Both the position numbers and the translations under genes were made by a program. A stretch of DNA of 64,000 bases from Oryzibacter oryziterrae (GTDB lineage Bacteria > Pseudomonadota > Alphaproteobacteria > Rhizobiales > Pleomorphomonadaceae). The stretch covers positions 1 through 64,000 of the forward strand of contig NZ_JAKJIC010000014.1 of the NCBI RefSeq assembly GCF_021864535.1, read 5' to 3'. The notes below the pieces were generated by a model, which saw only the letters and a list, made by a program, of their open reading frames with translations, was not told the DNA's origin and did not search any database. Below, in pieces: positions 56,908-64,000 of this stretch (positions are counted from its first letter, which is position 1; each line of letters begins with the position of its first letter).

Positions 56908-58787
56908 GACCGGGCTCCCGAGGTGGCGACGGCGCGGCGGGTGTCGGCCGTGGACAGGGTGTTGTCGAGGCGGAGGAACAGGGCCTTGGCTTCGGCGCGC
57001 GCGCCAATGTGCCAGAGGCACCAGCCGCGCAGGAGGGCAAGGTCGGCGGTTTCAGGGGTGAAGGCCGCGCGCTGCTCGAGCGCGGTCAGAGCGCCGCGCC
57101 AGTCCTTGGCGTTGAAGCGGGCCTGGGCGGTGTCGGCGAGCGCGGCGGCGCCGATCTCGGCGCGGCGCTCGGGCGCGCTGACGCCGTTCATGGCGGTGGC
57201 GACGGCGCCTTGCACGTCACCAGCGGCCATGGCGGCGAGCGACTTGCCATAGGCGGCGTCCTGCCGGACCTTGCCGCTGCCGGCCATGCCGGCCTCGAAG
57301 GCGGCGGCGGCCTCGACCGGGCGCTGCAGCTTCATCAGGCACCAGCCCTTGATGACGCTGAGATCGGGCTTGAGCCTGGCGCGGCCGTTGGCAAGATCGA
57401 CGCAGCGGCTGAAGTTGCCGGCCTCGAAGGCGACGAGGATGGCGTCGCGGCCGGCGGGCTTGCCTGCGCCAGAGGTGGGGGCAGCAAGCCGGATGTCGGC
57501 CACTTCGGGGAACTGGGTGCGCCAGGTGGTGATCAGGGCATTGGCCTTGCTGTCATCCTTGACGGCGAGGGCGGCGTAGATGGCACCGCTCGCGAGGCTG
57601 GCGGAGGGCTTCCAGGCGAGCCCGTGGTCGAACCAGGGGGCGGCGTCGGCGGGGCGCTTGAGGTCATAGAGATACCAGCCGAGCACTTCGGCGCCGGCTG
57701 CCGACTGGGTGGCGCTGACGGCGGAGCCGTAGTCGGCGATGTCGGGGGCGGCCAGCGATGGGCGGGGGTTGCCCTCGAACTGGGCGGTGCCGAGATCGAC
57801 ATAGAGGTGCGTCAGCGTGTCGGAACGCTGGCGGTTGTCATGGGCGATGCGGATCGCCTCGGCGCGCTGGTGCAGGTCGTCGAGCGAGAGCACCAAGCCC
57901 TCGGCGATCTTGGCGTCCATGTCCGGGCCGGCGAGCGTGGCAGCGGTGCGGAAGGCGGCGAGCGCCTTGTCGCTCTGCTTGCCGGCGCGATACCACCAGC
58001 CGAGCAAGGCGGCGTCATCGGGCTTCGGACCCGCGTTGGCGAGCGATTCCAGCACGGCCAGATCGCGCGGATCGGGATCGGCCGTCGCGGTGCCGGAGAG
58101 GCGGGCGGCGATGGCGGCGCGGGCGAAATCGGGGCGGAGCCGATCGAACTCGCCGGGCGTCTTCTCGTGGGTCAGCAACAGGTGGCCGCCGTCGGCGCCG
58201 AGGCTGGCGATGGCCTTCTGCACGGTGGCGAGGCGGGTCGAGGCGTCCGGGCAGCTGTCGAGCAGCCGGGTATAGAGGGCGAGCGACGCCTCCCGATCGG
58301 GCTTGGCGGCCTCGGCGGCGGCAACGCGCCAGCTGACGTCGAGATCGGCGCAGCCGATCATGTCGGCGTGGGCGGCGGCGATGGCGAGCACCTTGGCGGC
58401 GTCATTGGCGTCGGAGGCGGCGATCAGGCCATCGCGCGCCTGCCGGCGTTCGATCTGCGCCTTGAGATCGGCGGAGGGCTGGAAGGCGGGATCCTGCGCT
58501 TTCAACTGGTCGATGGCGGCGGAGAGCGCGGCCATGTCGCCCTTGCGGAACAGGTCCCAGAGGGGGCTCTCGCGGTCGCCGGAGAGGGCGGTGAGATCGG
58601 TGGGCGGCGTCCAGTCGGGATAGAGCGCCTGCAGGCGGCGGATCTCGGCCTGGGCGCGGTCCATCTCGTTGTGGCTGGCGTAATAGCGCAGGGCGCTTTC
58701 GTCGACCTTGCTGTCGGCGGCGAGCGCGGGCGCGGCGAGCAGCAGGGCGGCGCCGGAAAGGGCGGAGATCATCCGGATCAAAGGCAT
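56904..58787 (-). CDS. TPR-rich periplasmic protein of the cellulose operon (BcsK-like)
   Basis: A 627-residue exported protein with signal peptide (LSGAALLLAAPALA). The mature part is built of many TPR-like helical pairs (for example LGWYLYDLKRPADAAPWFDHGLAW; KGWCLMKLQRPVEAAAAFEAGMA; LRGWCLWHIGARAEAKALFLRL). It lacks the C-terminal beta-barrel of BcsC, which is about 1150 residues. It matches the TPR proteins (BcsK type) that accompany bcsABZ and bcsN in alphaproteobacterial operons lacking bcsC. It probably scaffolds the export complex in the periplasm. Start 58787 overlaps bcsZ by ten bases; 58772 is an alternative. Confidence 0.85.
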   Translation of the reverse strand: MPLIRMISALSGAALLLAAPALAADSKVDESALRYYASHNEMDRAQAEIRRLQALYPDWTPPTDLTALSGDRESPLWDLFRKGDMAALSAAIDQLKAQDPAFQPSADLKAQIERRQARDGLIAASDANDAAKVLAIAAAHADMIGCADLDVSWRVAAAEAAKPDREASLALYTRLLDSCPDASTRLATVQKAIASLGADGGHLLLTHEKTPGEFDRLRPDFARAAIAARLSGTATADPDPRDLAVLESLANAGPKPDDAALLGWWYRAGKQSDKALAAFRTAATLAGPDMDAKIAEGLVLSLDDLHQRAEAIRIAHDNRQRSDTLTHLYVDLGTAQFEGNPRPSLAAPDIADYGSAVSATQSAAGAEVLGWYLYDLKRPADAAPWFDHGLAWKPSASLASGAIYAALAVKDDSKANALITTWRTQFPEVADIRLAAPTSGAGKPAGRDAILVAFEAGNFSRCVDLANGRARLKPDLSVIKGWCLMKLQRPVEAAAAFEAGMAGSGKVRQDAAYGKSLAAMAAGDVQGAVATAMNGVSAPERRAEIGAAALADTAQARFNAKDWRGALTALEQRAAFTPETADLALLRGWCLWHIGARAEAKALFLRLDNTLSTADTRRAVATSGARS

Positions 58788-59854
58788 TGCGGATACCTCT
58801 CGGACGCGGCGGCCAGCACGAGCAGGCGCAACGTCGACGGATAGTAGACGTCCATTGGGGCGGAACGGAGGGCGGGATCGAGCTTCTGGCCGGTGAGGGC
58901 GCAGCCGACCAGGGCGGGTATGGCGGCATATTCGGGGCCGCCGAAAGGCGCAGGCGCGGCCTTGCCGGTCACGTCGACGACGGACGGCGGGGCCTTGGCC
59001 CAGGCGCGGGCATAGGGGGCGAGGTCGTCGGGCGTGGCAAAGCCGCTCCAGGCCAGATAGAGCGGCACGCGCAGGGCGTTCCAGCCGAAGGCGGGCGGAA
59101 AACCGTCGGCGGGGCGGGGCGCGGTGGCCAGCGAGATCCAGTCGGTGGGCAGGCCGGCGGTGCCGAAGTGGGCAGCCCGACCGACGGCGAGACCGGAGGC
59201 GGCGATGGCCTGCCAGTCATATTCGGGAGCGACAGTGGCGAGCGCCGGCAGGGCCGGATAGACCCAATAGGAGAGATTGACCACCGGCCCGTCCTTGCGC
59301 TCGGCGGCGGAAAAGCCGGTCACGCCGGGCAGCAGCAGGCGGCCGTAGGGACTGGAGGCGGTGGCCTTGTCGGCGACGGCGCGGGCGATGAGGGCGGCGG
59401 TCTTGCGGTAGTCCGGTTCGCTCCAGCGGTCGCCGGCGAGCACGAGCGCCCAGGCGATGAGGATGTCGCCGTCGGTGGCGTCGTTGAGGTCGGCCACCGG
59501 CTTGGCGGCGGCGGGATCGTAGGACCAGGCGAAGAGCGCGTCGTCGCGGACGCCGAGATTGGCGAGCGTCCAGTGCAACAGGCGCTCGAAGGTGGGGCGA
59601 TCGTCGGCCATCACCGCGAGGAGCAGGCCGTAGCCCTGGCCCTCGCTGTGGGAAATGCCGTGGTTGCCATTGTCGATCACGCGACCGCTCGCATCGACGA
59701 AGGCCTTGGCCCAGGCGTCGAACAGGGAGCGATCGATCTGCGGTTGCGGCAGGTTCCCGGCTTCGGCCTCCTTGGGCAGTTGCAGCGCGCCGGAGATCCA
59801 GACGCAGCCGAAGACGATCGCCACAAGGGCAAGGCCGGCAAGACGCCTGATCAT
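58778..59854 (-). CDS. bcsZ: Endoglucanase BcsZ (GH8)
   Basis: A 358-residue periplasmic family-8 glycosidase. A signal segment (LAGLALVAIVFGCVWISGA) precedes the catalytic domain. The general acid is in GISHSEGQGYGL and the base Asp in NDATDGDILIAWAL; DVYYPSTLRLLVL near the C-terminus is typical. It trims beta-1,4-glucan and is needed for proper cellulose export. ATG at 59854 overlaps bcsB by four bases. Confidence 0.95.
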   Translation of the reverse strand: MIRRLAGLALVAIVFGCVWISGALQLPKEAEAGNLPQPQIDRSLFDAWAKAFVDASGRVIDNGNHGISHSEGQGYGLLLAVMADDRPTFERLLHWTLANLGVRDDALFAWSYDPAAAKPVADLNDATDGDILIAWALVLAGDRWSEPDYRKTAALIARAVADKATASSPYGRLLLPGVTGFSAAERKDGPVVNLSYWVYPALPALATVAPEYDWQAIAASGLAVGRAAHFGTAGLPTDWISLATAPRPADGFPPAFGWNALRVPLYLAWSGFATPDDLAPYARAWAKAPPSVVDVTGKAAPAPFGGPEYAAIPALVGCALTGQKLDPALRSAPMDVYYPSTLRLLVLAAASERYPQCL

Positions 59855-62067
59855 TTGGCGGTCCTCACGCCGGCGCGGCGCACGGTGGCATAGGTGGTGA
59901 GGCCGAAGGCGAGGGCGGCGAGCACCATCAAGCCGGCATAGATGGTCGCGTTCGAGGCAAACCAGGCGGCGAGGGTGAGGCGCAGGTTGCCAAGGCTCAT
60001 GTCGCCGGTGGAGACGATGCGCGGCGCGGTGGCCTGCTGCACCTGCCAGGTCTGGCTTTCGGCGTTGAAATAGGTTCCCTCACCGGTGAGGCGCTGCCAG
60101 TTGGCGCGGTCCACGAGTGTGGTGACGCCATCGGCGAGCAGCGCCGCGGTGGGGGCGGTGACCAGCGTTATGGGCGCGTCGGACCCTGCGGGCAGGGATT
60201 GCACCACGGCGAGGCTGCTGCCGATCGGAGCGGCGGGGCGCTGCTTTTCCGAGAAGCCGAGGGTCTGGCTCGCGGACTGGAAGAGGCCGCCGAGCAGGCC
60301 GTTCAGATCGGTCCAGCGGCTGTGGTCGCTGCCGACGCGCTTCTTCCATTCGGCGATCAGCGGATCGTTGTTGCCGGCGCTGTTGGCGATTGAACCGGTG
60401 AACAGGGTGTCGGCGTTGCCGGATGCGCCGACCGAAGCCAGCGCCGGGCCGCCGGTGGTGAGGGCTGCGAGATCGACGCCGGAGGTATCGCGCAGATCGC
60501 GCGGCAGGCTGTCGGCGGCGCCGACGATGACCAGAGCGTCCTTGCGATCGCGCGGCACCGACAGGGTGGCAGCGAGCGCGGGAAGCGCGTCGGCGGCGAC
60601 GGCCATCTTGGCGTAAAGCGTCGCGGCGGCCCCGATGGTGGCCGGATCGCTGCCGGCGAGCGCGAGGCGAACCGGGGCGGTGGCGTCAGGTCCCGTCGAG
60701 CCGGCGGCGAGCGTGGCGCCGAGATCGGGCAGGCTGGCGGCGCGCGCGAGCGTCGGGATGGTGAGCGAGGTGGAGTTCAGGATCAGGAAGCGCGCGTTGT
60801 CGGCGAGCTGGGCATGCGGGTCGCAGGCGAGATCGTCGGCCGAGGTGACCTTGGCGATCAGCTGCACCTCGTTGTCGCCGGCGTGGAAGGCGCTGAGCGG
60901 CACTTCGATGCGGCGACCGTCGATGACGTCGCCATCGGGCTTGCCGAAGGGCAGGGCGGCGGCGAGGTGGCCGTCGACGAAGAGCGACAGGCTGTTGTCG
61001 CGGTCGAGGTTACCGGCATAGCCGGTGGAGAGCTTGATGGTGACGGAGTCGTAGTCGGCGGTCAGTGCGTCGGACGGCAGGGTGACGTGCAGGGTGTTCT
61101 GCCAGAGACGGCCGGAGAAGCTCTCGCTGGGCAGGCCGAAATCGGCGAGCTGCAGCGTCCGGCGCTCATGGCCGATGCGAAGCGTATCGACGCTCGGACG
61201 GCCGACGTCGTCGGCGACATCCATGAGGTGACCGATGCGCGGGGCAGCCTTGGGGCTCTCGAGGGCGACGACCAGGGTGGGACGCCCGCCGGCGGTGGGG
61301 CCAAGCAGCTGCGGCTCGGTGAGCGCGGCCGTGGCGGTGGCGGCGGGAATGCCAACCGCGGCGAGTTCGGCCTGCGTGCCCAGGGCGATGTCGAGACCGG
61401 CGCCGGTGCCGGGCGTGGCGGCGACGTCCACCTTCGGGATCGAGGCGCCCGCCATACGGGCCGCGACGGCGGCGGTCTGCAAGGCGGCCGTCAGCTCGGC
61501 GTCGCTGGTGGGCAGCACGCGCAGCCGCAGCGGCAGGCCGCCGGAGGCGTCTGCCGACAGGGTGGCGATGGACTTGAGCGACGCCGTCGAGACTTGCGCG
61601 AGGCTGAGGCCGGAGCGGGCGGGATCGATGCGGCTCCACAGTTCGTAGGTGCCGTTCAGCGAACAGTCGACGCGGTGGCGCTGGCTGGCGGTGAGGGTGA
61701 TCTCGTTCCAGCCGGCCTTCATCAGCGAGGGAGGGATGGCGATGGAGGTGGTGCCGCTCGCCTCCGCGTTGCCAAGGCCGACACGACCGATGGTCTTGCC
61801 GTTGATGGCCGCGACCAGGGTGGAGGTTTCGGGCATGACGGAGACGGCCGACTGCAGCGCGAGGATCAGTTCGCCGGAGCGGGCGGTAGCTTCAGCGTCG
61901 AGATAGAGGGGGAACCGCAGGCTGGATTCCTCGCCGTTGAAGGTCCAGCCGCCGCGAGGCGCGGGCAGGTGGCGGAGCGGCTGGGCCGGCGGCTCGGCCA
62001 GTGCCGGAAAGGCAAGGACGGTGGCCAGCAGCAGGGCCGCGCATCGGGTGGAGAGGTGGCGGATCAT
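59851..62067 (-). CDS. bcsB: Cellulose synthase regulatory subunit BcsB
   Basis: A 738-residue periplasmic subunit anchored by a C-terminal membrane helix (about 710-730, IYAGLMVLAALAFGLTTYATV). A signal peptide (CAALLLATVLAFPALA) is followed by alternating carbohydrate-binding jelly-roll and flavodoxin-like domains; the latter includes GSDPATIGAAATLYAKMA and RKDALVIVGAADSLPRDL. It guides the nascent glucan from BcsA across the periplasm. The ATG at 62067 overlaps bcsA. Confidence 0.95.
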   Translation of the reverse strand: MIRHLSTRCAALLLATVLAFPALAEPPAQPLRHLPAPRGGWTFNGEESSLRFPLYLDAEATARSGELILALQSAVSVMPETSTLVAAINGKTIGRVGLGNAEASGTTSIAIPPSLMKAGWNEITLTASQRHRVDCSLNGTYELWSRIDPARSGLSLAQVSTASLKSIATLSADASGGLPLRLRVLPTSDAELTAALQTAAVAARMAGASIPKVDVAATPGTGAGLDIALGTQAELAAVGIPAATATAALTEPQLLGPTAGGRPTLVVALESPKAAPRIGHLMDVADDVGRPSVDTLRIGHERRTLQLADFGLPSESFSGRLWQNTLHVTLPSDALTADYDSVTIKLSTGYAGNLDRDNSLSLFVDGHLAAALPFGKPDGDVIDGRRIEVPLSAFHAGDNEVQLIAKVTSADDLACDPHAQLADNARFLILNSTSLTIPTLARAASLPDLGATLAAGSTGPDATAPVRLALAGSDPATIGAAATLYAKMAVAADALPALAATLSVPRDRKDALVIVGAADSLPRDLRDTSGVDLAALTTGGPALASVGASGNADTLFTGSIANSAGNNDPLIAEWKKRVGSDHSRWTDLNGLLGGLFQSASQTLGFSEKQRPAAPIGSSLAVVQSLPAGSDAPITLVTAPTAALLADGVTTLVDRANWQRLTGEGTYFNAESQTWQVQQATAPRIVSTGDMSLGNLRLTLAAWFASNATIYAGLMVLAALAFGLTTYATVRRAGVRTAK

Positions 62068-64000
62068 TTGCGGACCTCGACAGTGGCGTGGACAACAGTG
62101 CCACTGGGTTCGGGGGCTGGCGCGTCCGGCTGGCCGATGCGGGCGAGGTAGCTGATGCCGCGCACCACGTGGTGCAGGCTGAGGCCGAGCATGCGCAGCG
62201 TACCGGTCAGCACGCCGACCGGATTGCGCCGGCGCTGGCGGAAGCCGTCGAGGGGATCGCCGTTGGCATACATGATGGAGGCGACGACGGCGGTGTTCTC
62301 GATCTCGGTGCCGGTGAAGGCGATGCCGGCACTGACGCCCTTGTCGTCATGGCCGAGGCGGCGCAGCGTGACGGGGACATGCAGGATGGGCTGACCGGGC
62401 TTGGCCGGGGAGATGGCGAGATGGCCGGACTTCTCGGCGGCGCGATCGAAGCTGAAGCGGCCCGACAGCGGCCGCAGCTTGGCGCCGCCGGCGGAGACGT
62501 CCTCGATCAGCACCTGTTCGATCTTGCCGTCGATCCGGACGGCGCCGCGGCGGGAGACGGCGAGGCGTTGGGCATGGCGCCGCTCGACGCGTTCGGAAAC
62601 GACGCCCAGGGCGAGGCCGGCAACAGCGAGATTGAGGAGGTTCCACAGGCCGACGACCAGCAGCAGATCGCTGGCGGCGGGGTCGTGATACCAGCGCCAG
62701 GCGGTGACGACGGTGGCGATGACAAGCACGGCGAAGATGACGAAATAGGGCAGGGCCAGCTCGCTCAGGCGCTTGCTCTCCAGCGTCTGGCCCTTGGCCG
62801 TGACGTTGAAGGTGGGCTTGCGCGGGTTCAGGAGCACACCGAAGATCGAGCGGACCAGATAGACCGACTGGACGTATTCATAGAGCTCGCTCATCCACGG
62901 CCAGCGCACTTTGCCGTAGAGATAGTTCTGCATCATCATGTTCGCGGCCATGTAGACCGTGGTGTAGGCGATGAACTCGGAGATGTTCGCCTCGTAGATC
63001 TCCATGGAGAAGAAGGTGTAGAGCAGCGGGGCGATGATGAAGGTGAGGCGCGTCAGCGGGAACAGCCAGAACAGGCTGGACGACAGATAGGCGATGCGCT
63101 GCGGACCGGACAGGCCACGCTTGAACAGCGGGTTCTTGAGCAGCAGGATCTGCATCATGCCCGAGCACCAGCGCGAGCGCTGGCCAATGAAGCTGGCGAA
63201 GGTTTCCGGCTGCAGTCCGGCGATCAGGGGCTTGTCGACATAGCGGCTGTTCCAGCCGCGAGCGTGCAGCGACAGGGCCGTCTCGCAGTCCTCGGTGATG
63301 GACACGCCGTCGAAGCCGCCGGCTTCCTCGAGCGCCGCGCGGCTGATCACGGCGGCGGAACCGCAGAAGAAGGCGCCGTTCCACTTATCGAGGCCCTTCT
63401 GGATGATGCCGTAGAACATCTCGTTCTCGGAGGGCATGCGGTTGAAGGTGGAGAGGTTCTTCTCGATCGGGTCCGGGTTGAGGAAGAAATGCGGGGTCTG
63501 CACCAGGAACAGGCGCGGGTCCTCGTGGAAGTGGCCGACGGTTTCGGTGAGGAACTCGCGCACGGGGCCATGATCGGCGTCGAAGATGGCGATGAGTTCG
63601 CCCGAGGTCTTGGGCAGGGCGGCGTTCATGTTGCCGGCCTTGGCGGACAGGTTGCGCTCACGCGTCAGATAGTGCGCACCGAGCTCCTCGCACAGCGCCA
63701 TCAGTTCGGCCCGGCGGCTGCGTGCCGAGTGCGCGGCGACGGGGTCGGCGGCGTTGCACTTCTGGTCGGTGCCGCCGTCGTCCAGCAGGTAGACCTTCAG
63801 CTTGCCGGCCGGATAGTCCATGGCCAGCGCCGCCGAAACGGTGGTGGCCAGCATGGCCTTGTCTTCGTTGTAGGTGGGGATGAACACGTCGACGGTGGGC
63901 GTGTCGTCGTCGGAAAGGCGCGGGGCCGGGGCACGTTCGATGGGATCGGCGACGATGAACAGGCTGATGCAGAGCATCAGCACGGTGAACATCTCCATCA
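62064..64000 (-). CDS. bcsA: Cellulose synthase catalytic subunit BcsA (5' end outside window)
   Basis: At least 645 residues; the start lies beyond 64000, so the first membrane helices are missing. The GT2 core is complete: VDVFIPTYNED, LLDDGG, the DxD motif IFDADHGP, catalytic base TED in SITEDCETA, and QxxRW in GQRSRWCSGMMQ. The C-terminal PilZ domain has RRHAQR (RxxxR) and EDVSAGG (DxSxxG), so c-di-GMP should activate it. Membrane helices follow the core. It heads bcsA-bcsB-bcsZ-TPR-bcsN, all overlapping. Confidence 0.97.
   Translation of the reverse strand, partial: MEMFTVLMLCISLFIVADPIERAPAPRLSDDDTPTVDVFIPTYNEDKAMLATTVSAALAMDYPAGKLKVYLLDDGGTDQKCNAADPVAAHSARSRRAELMALCEELGAHYLTRERNLSAKAGNMNAALPKTSGELIAIFDADHGPVREFLTETVGHFHEDPRLFLVQTPHFFLNPDPIEKNLSTFNRMPSENEMFYGIIQKGLDKWNGAFFCGSAAVISRAALEEAGGFDGVSITEDCETALSLHARGWNSRYVDKPLIAGLQPETFASFIGQRSRWCSGMMQILLLKNPLFKRGLSGPQRIAYLSSSLFWLFPLTRLTFIIAPLLYTFFSMEIYEANISEFIAYTTVYMAANMMMQNYLYGKVRWPWMSELYEYVQSVYLVRSIFGVLLNPRKPTFNVTAKGQTLESKRLSELALPYFVIFAVLVIATVVTAWRWYHDPAASDLLLVVGLWNLLNLAVAGLALGVVSERVERRHAQRLAVSRRGAVRIDGKIEQVLIEDVSAGGAKLRPLSGRFSFDRAAEKSGHLAISPAKPGQPILHVPVTLRRLGHDDKGVSAGIAFTGTEIENTAVVASIMYANGDPLDGFRQRRRNPVGVLTGTLRMLGLSLHHVVRGISYLARIGQPDAPAPEPSGTVVHATVEVRK

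Noticed and set aside
57009-58844. 611-codon plus-strand open frame opposite the TPR gene
   Set aside because: Gly/Glu/Ala-rich mirror of the TPR protein; no ribosome binding site or domain.

Overview
The window looks like chromosomal DNA of a high-GC alphaproteobacterium, most likely of the order Hyphomicrobiales (Rhizobiales). This is inferred from gene content and order: a ruvB-ybgC-tolQRA-tolB-pal-cpoB-tilS-ftsH run, a flagellar block ordered fliF-fliG-fliH-fliN-flbD-flhA as in Caulobacter, the CtrA inhibitor SciP, an aa3 oxidase subunit IV beside pntAB, and a cellulose operon with BcsN. No rRNA, tRNA, CRISPR array, insertion sequence or prophage was recognised.

Region by region. 1-4000: a small exported protein, a Crp/Fnr regulator paired with a lone hypB, and two tandem exported paralogues with four conserved cysteines. 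4040-15682 (minus strand): ftsH, tilS, the whole Tol-Pal system with internal terminators, ybgC, a cysteine hydrolase and ruvB. 16060-25046: an envelope-rich stretch with a DUF2927 protein, a membrane-anchored unknown, a metallophosphoesterase, a DUF882 (M15-like) protein with a very long Ala/Pro tail, an L,D-transpeptidase and a sigma-54 response regulator. 25256-35378: M3 oligopeptidase, an AbrB/Doc toxin-antitoxin pair behind a very large palindrome, aa3 oxidase subunit IV (44 residues), pntAB, a thioesterase, a COG0523 metallochaperone sharing a Zur-type operator with a divergent unknown gene, and mnmA. 35685-48924 (plus strand): fliK, flgD, sciP, fliF-G-H-N, flbD, a YigZ-family gene and flhA. 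48932-54473: VapBC-like and ParDE-like pairs flanking an extensin-like lipoprotein, an MFS exporter, a lytic transglycosylase and a small unknown. 54796-64000 (minus strand): an aldo/keto reductase, then bcsA-bcsB-bcsZ-TPR-bcsN, with bcsA running off the right edge.

How they work together. The flagellar block shows a readable regulatory hierarchy: a perfect CtrA-type box (TTAA-N7-TTAACC) precedes flhA, near-consensus boxes precede fliF and sciP, and a -24/-12 sigma-54 element precedes fliK. Master regulator sites, its inhibitor (SciP) and the class III activator (FlbD) therefore sit in one locus. The envelope genes (Tol-Pal, DUF882, L,D-transpeptidase, MltB-type, extensin-like) form a second theme, and the c-di-GMP-responsive cellulose synthase a third. 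The least explained material is the pair of secreted four-cysteine paralogues, the small gene divergent from the Zur-type box, and the paired hairpins at 239-318.
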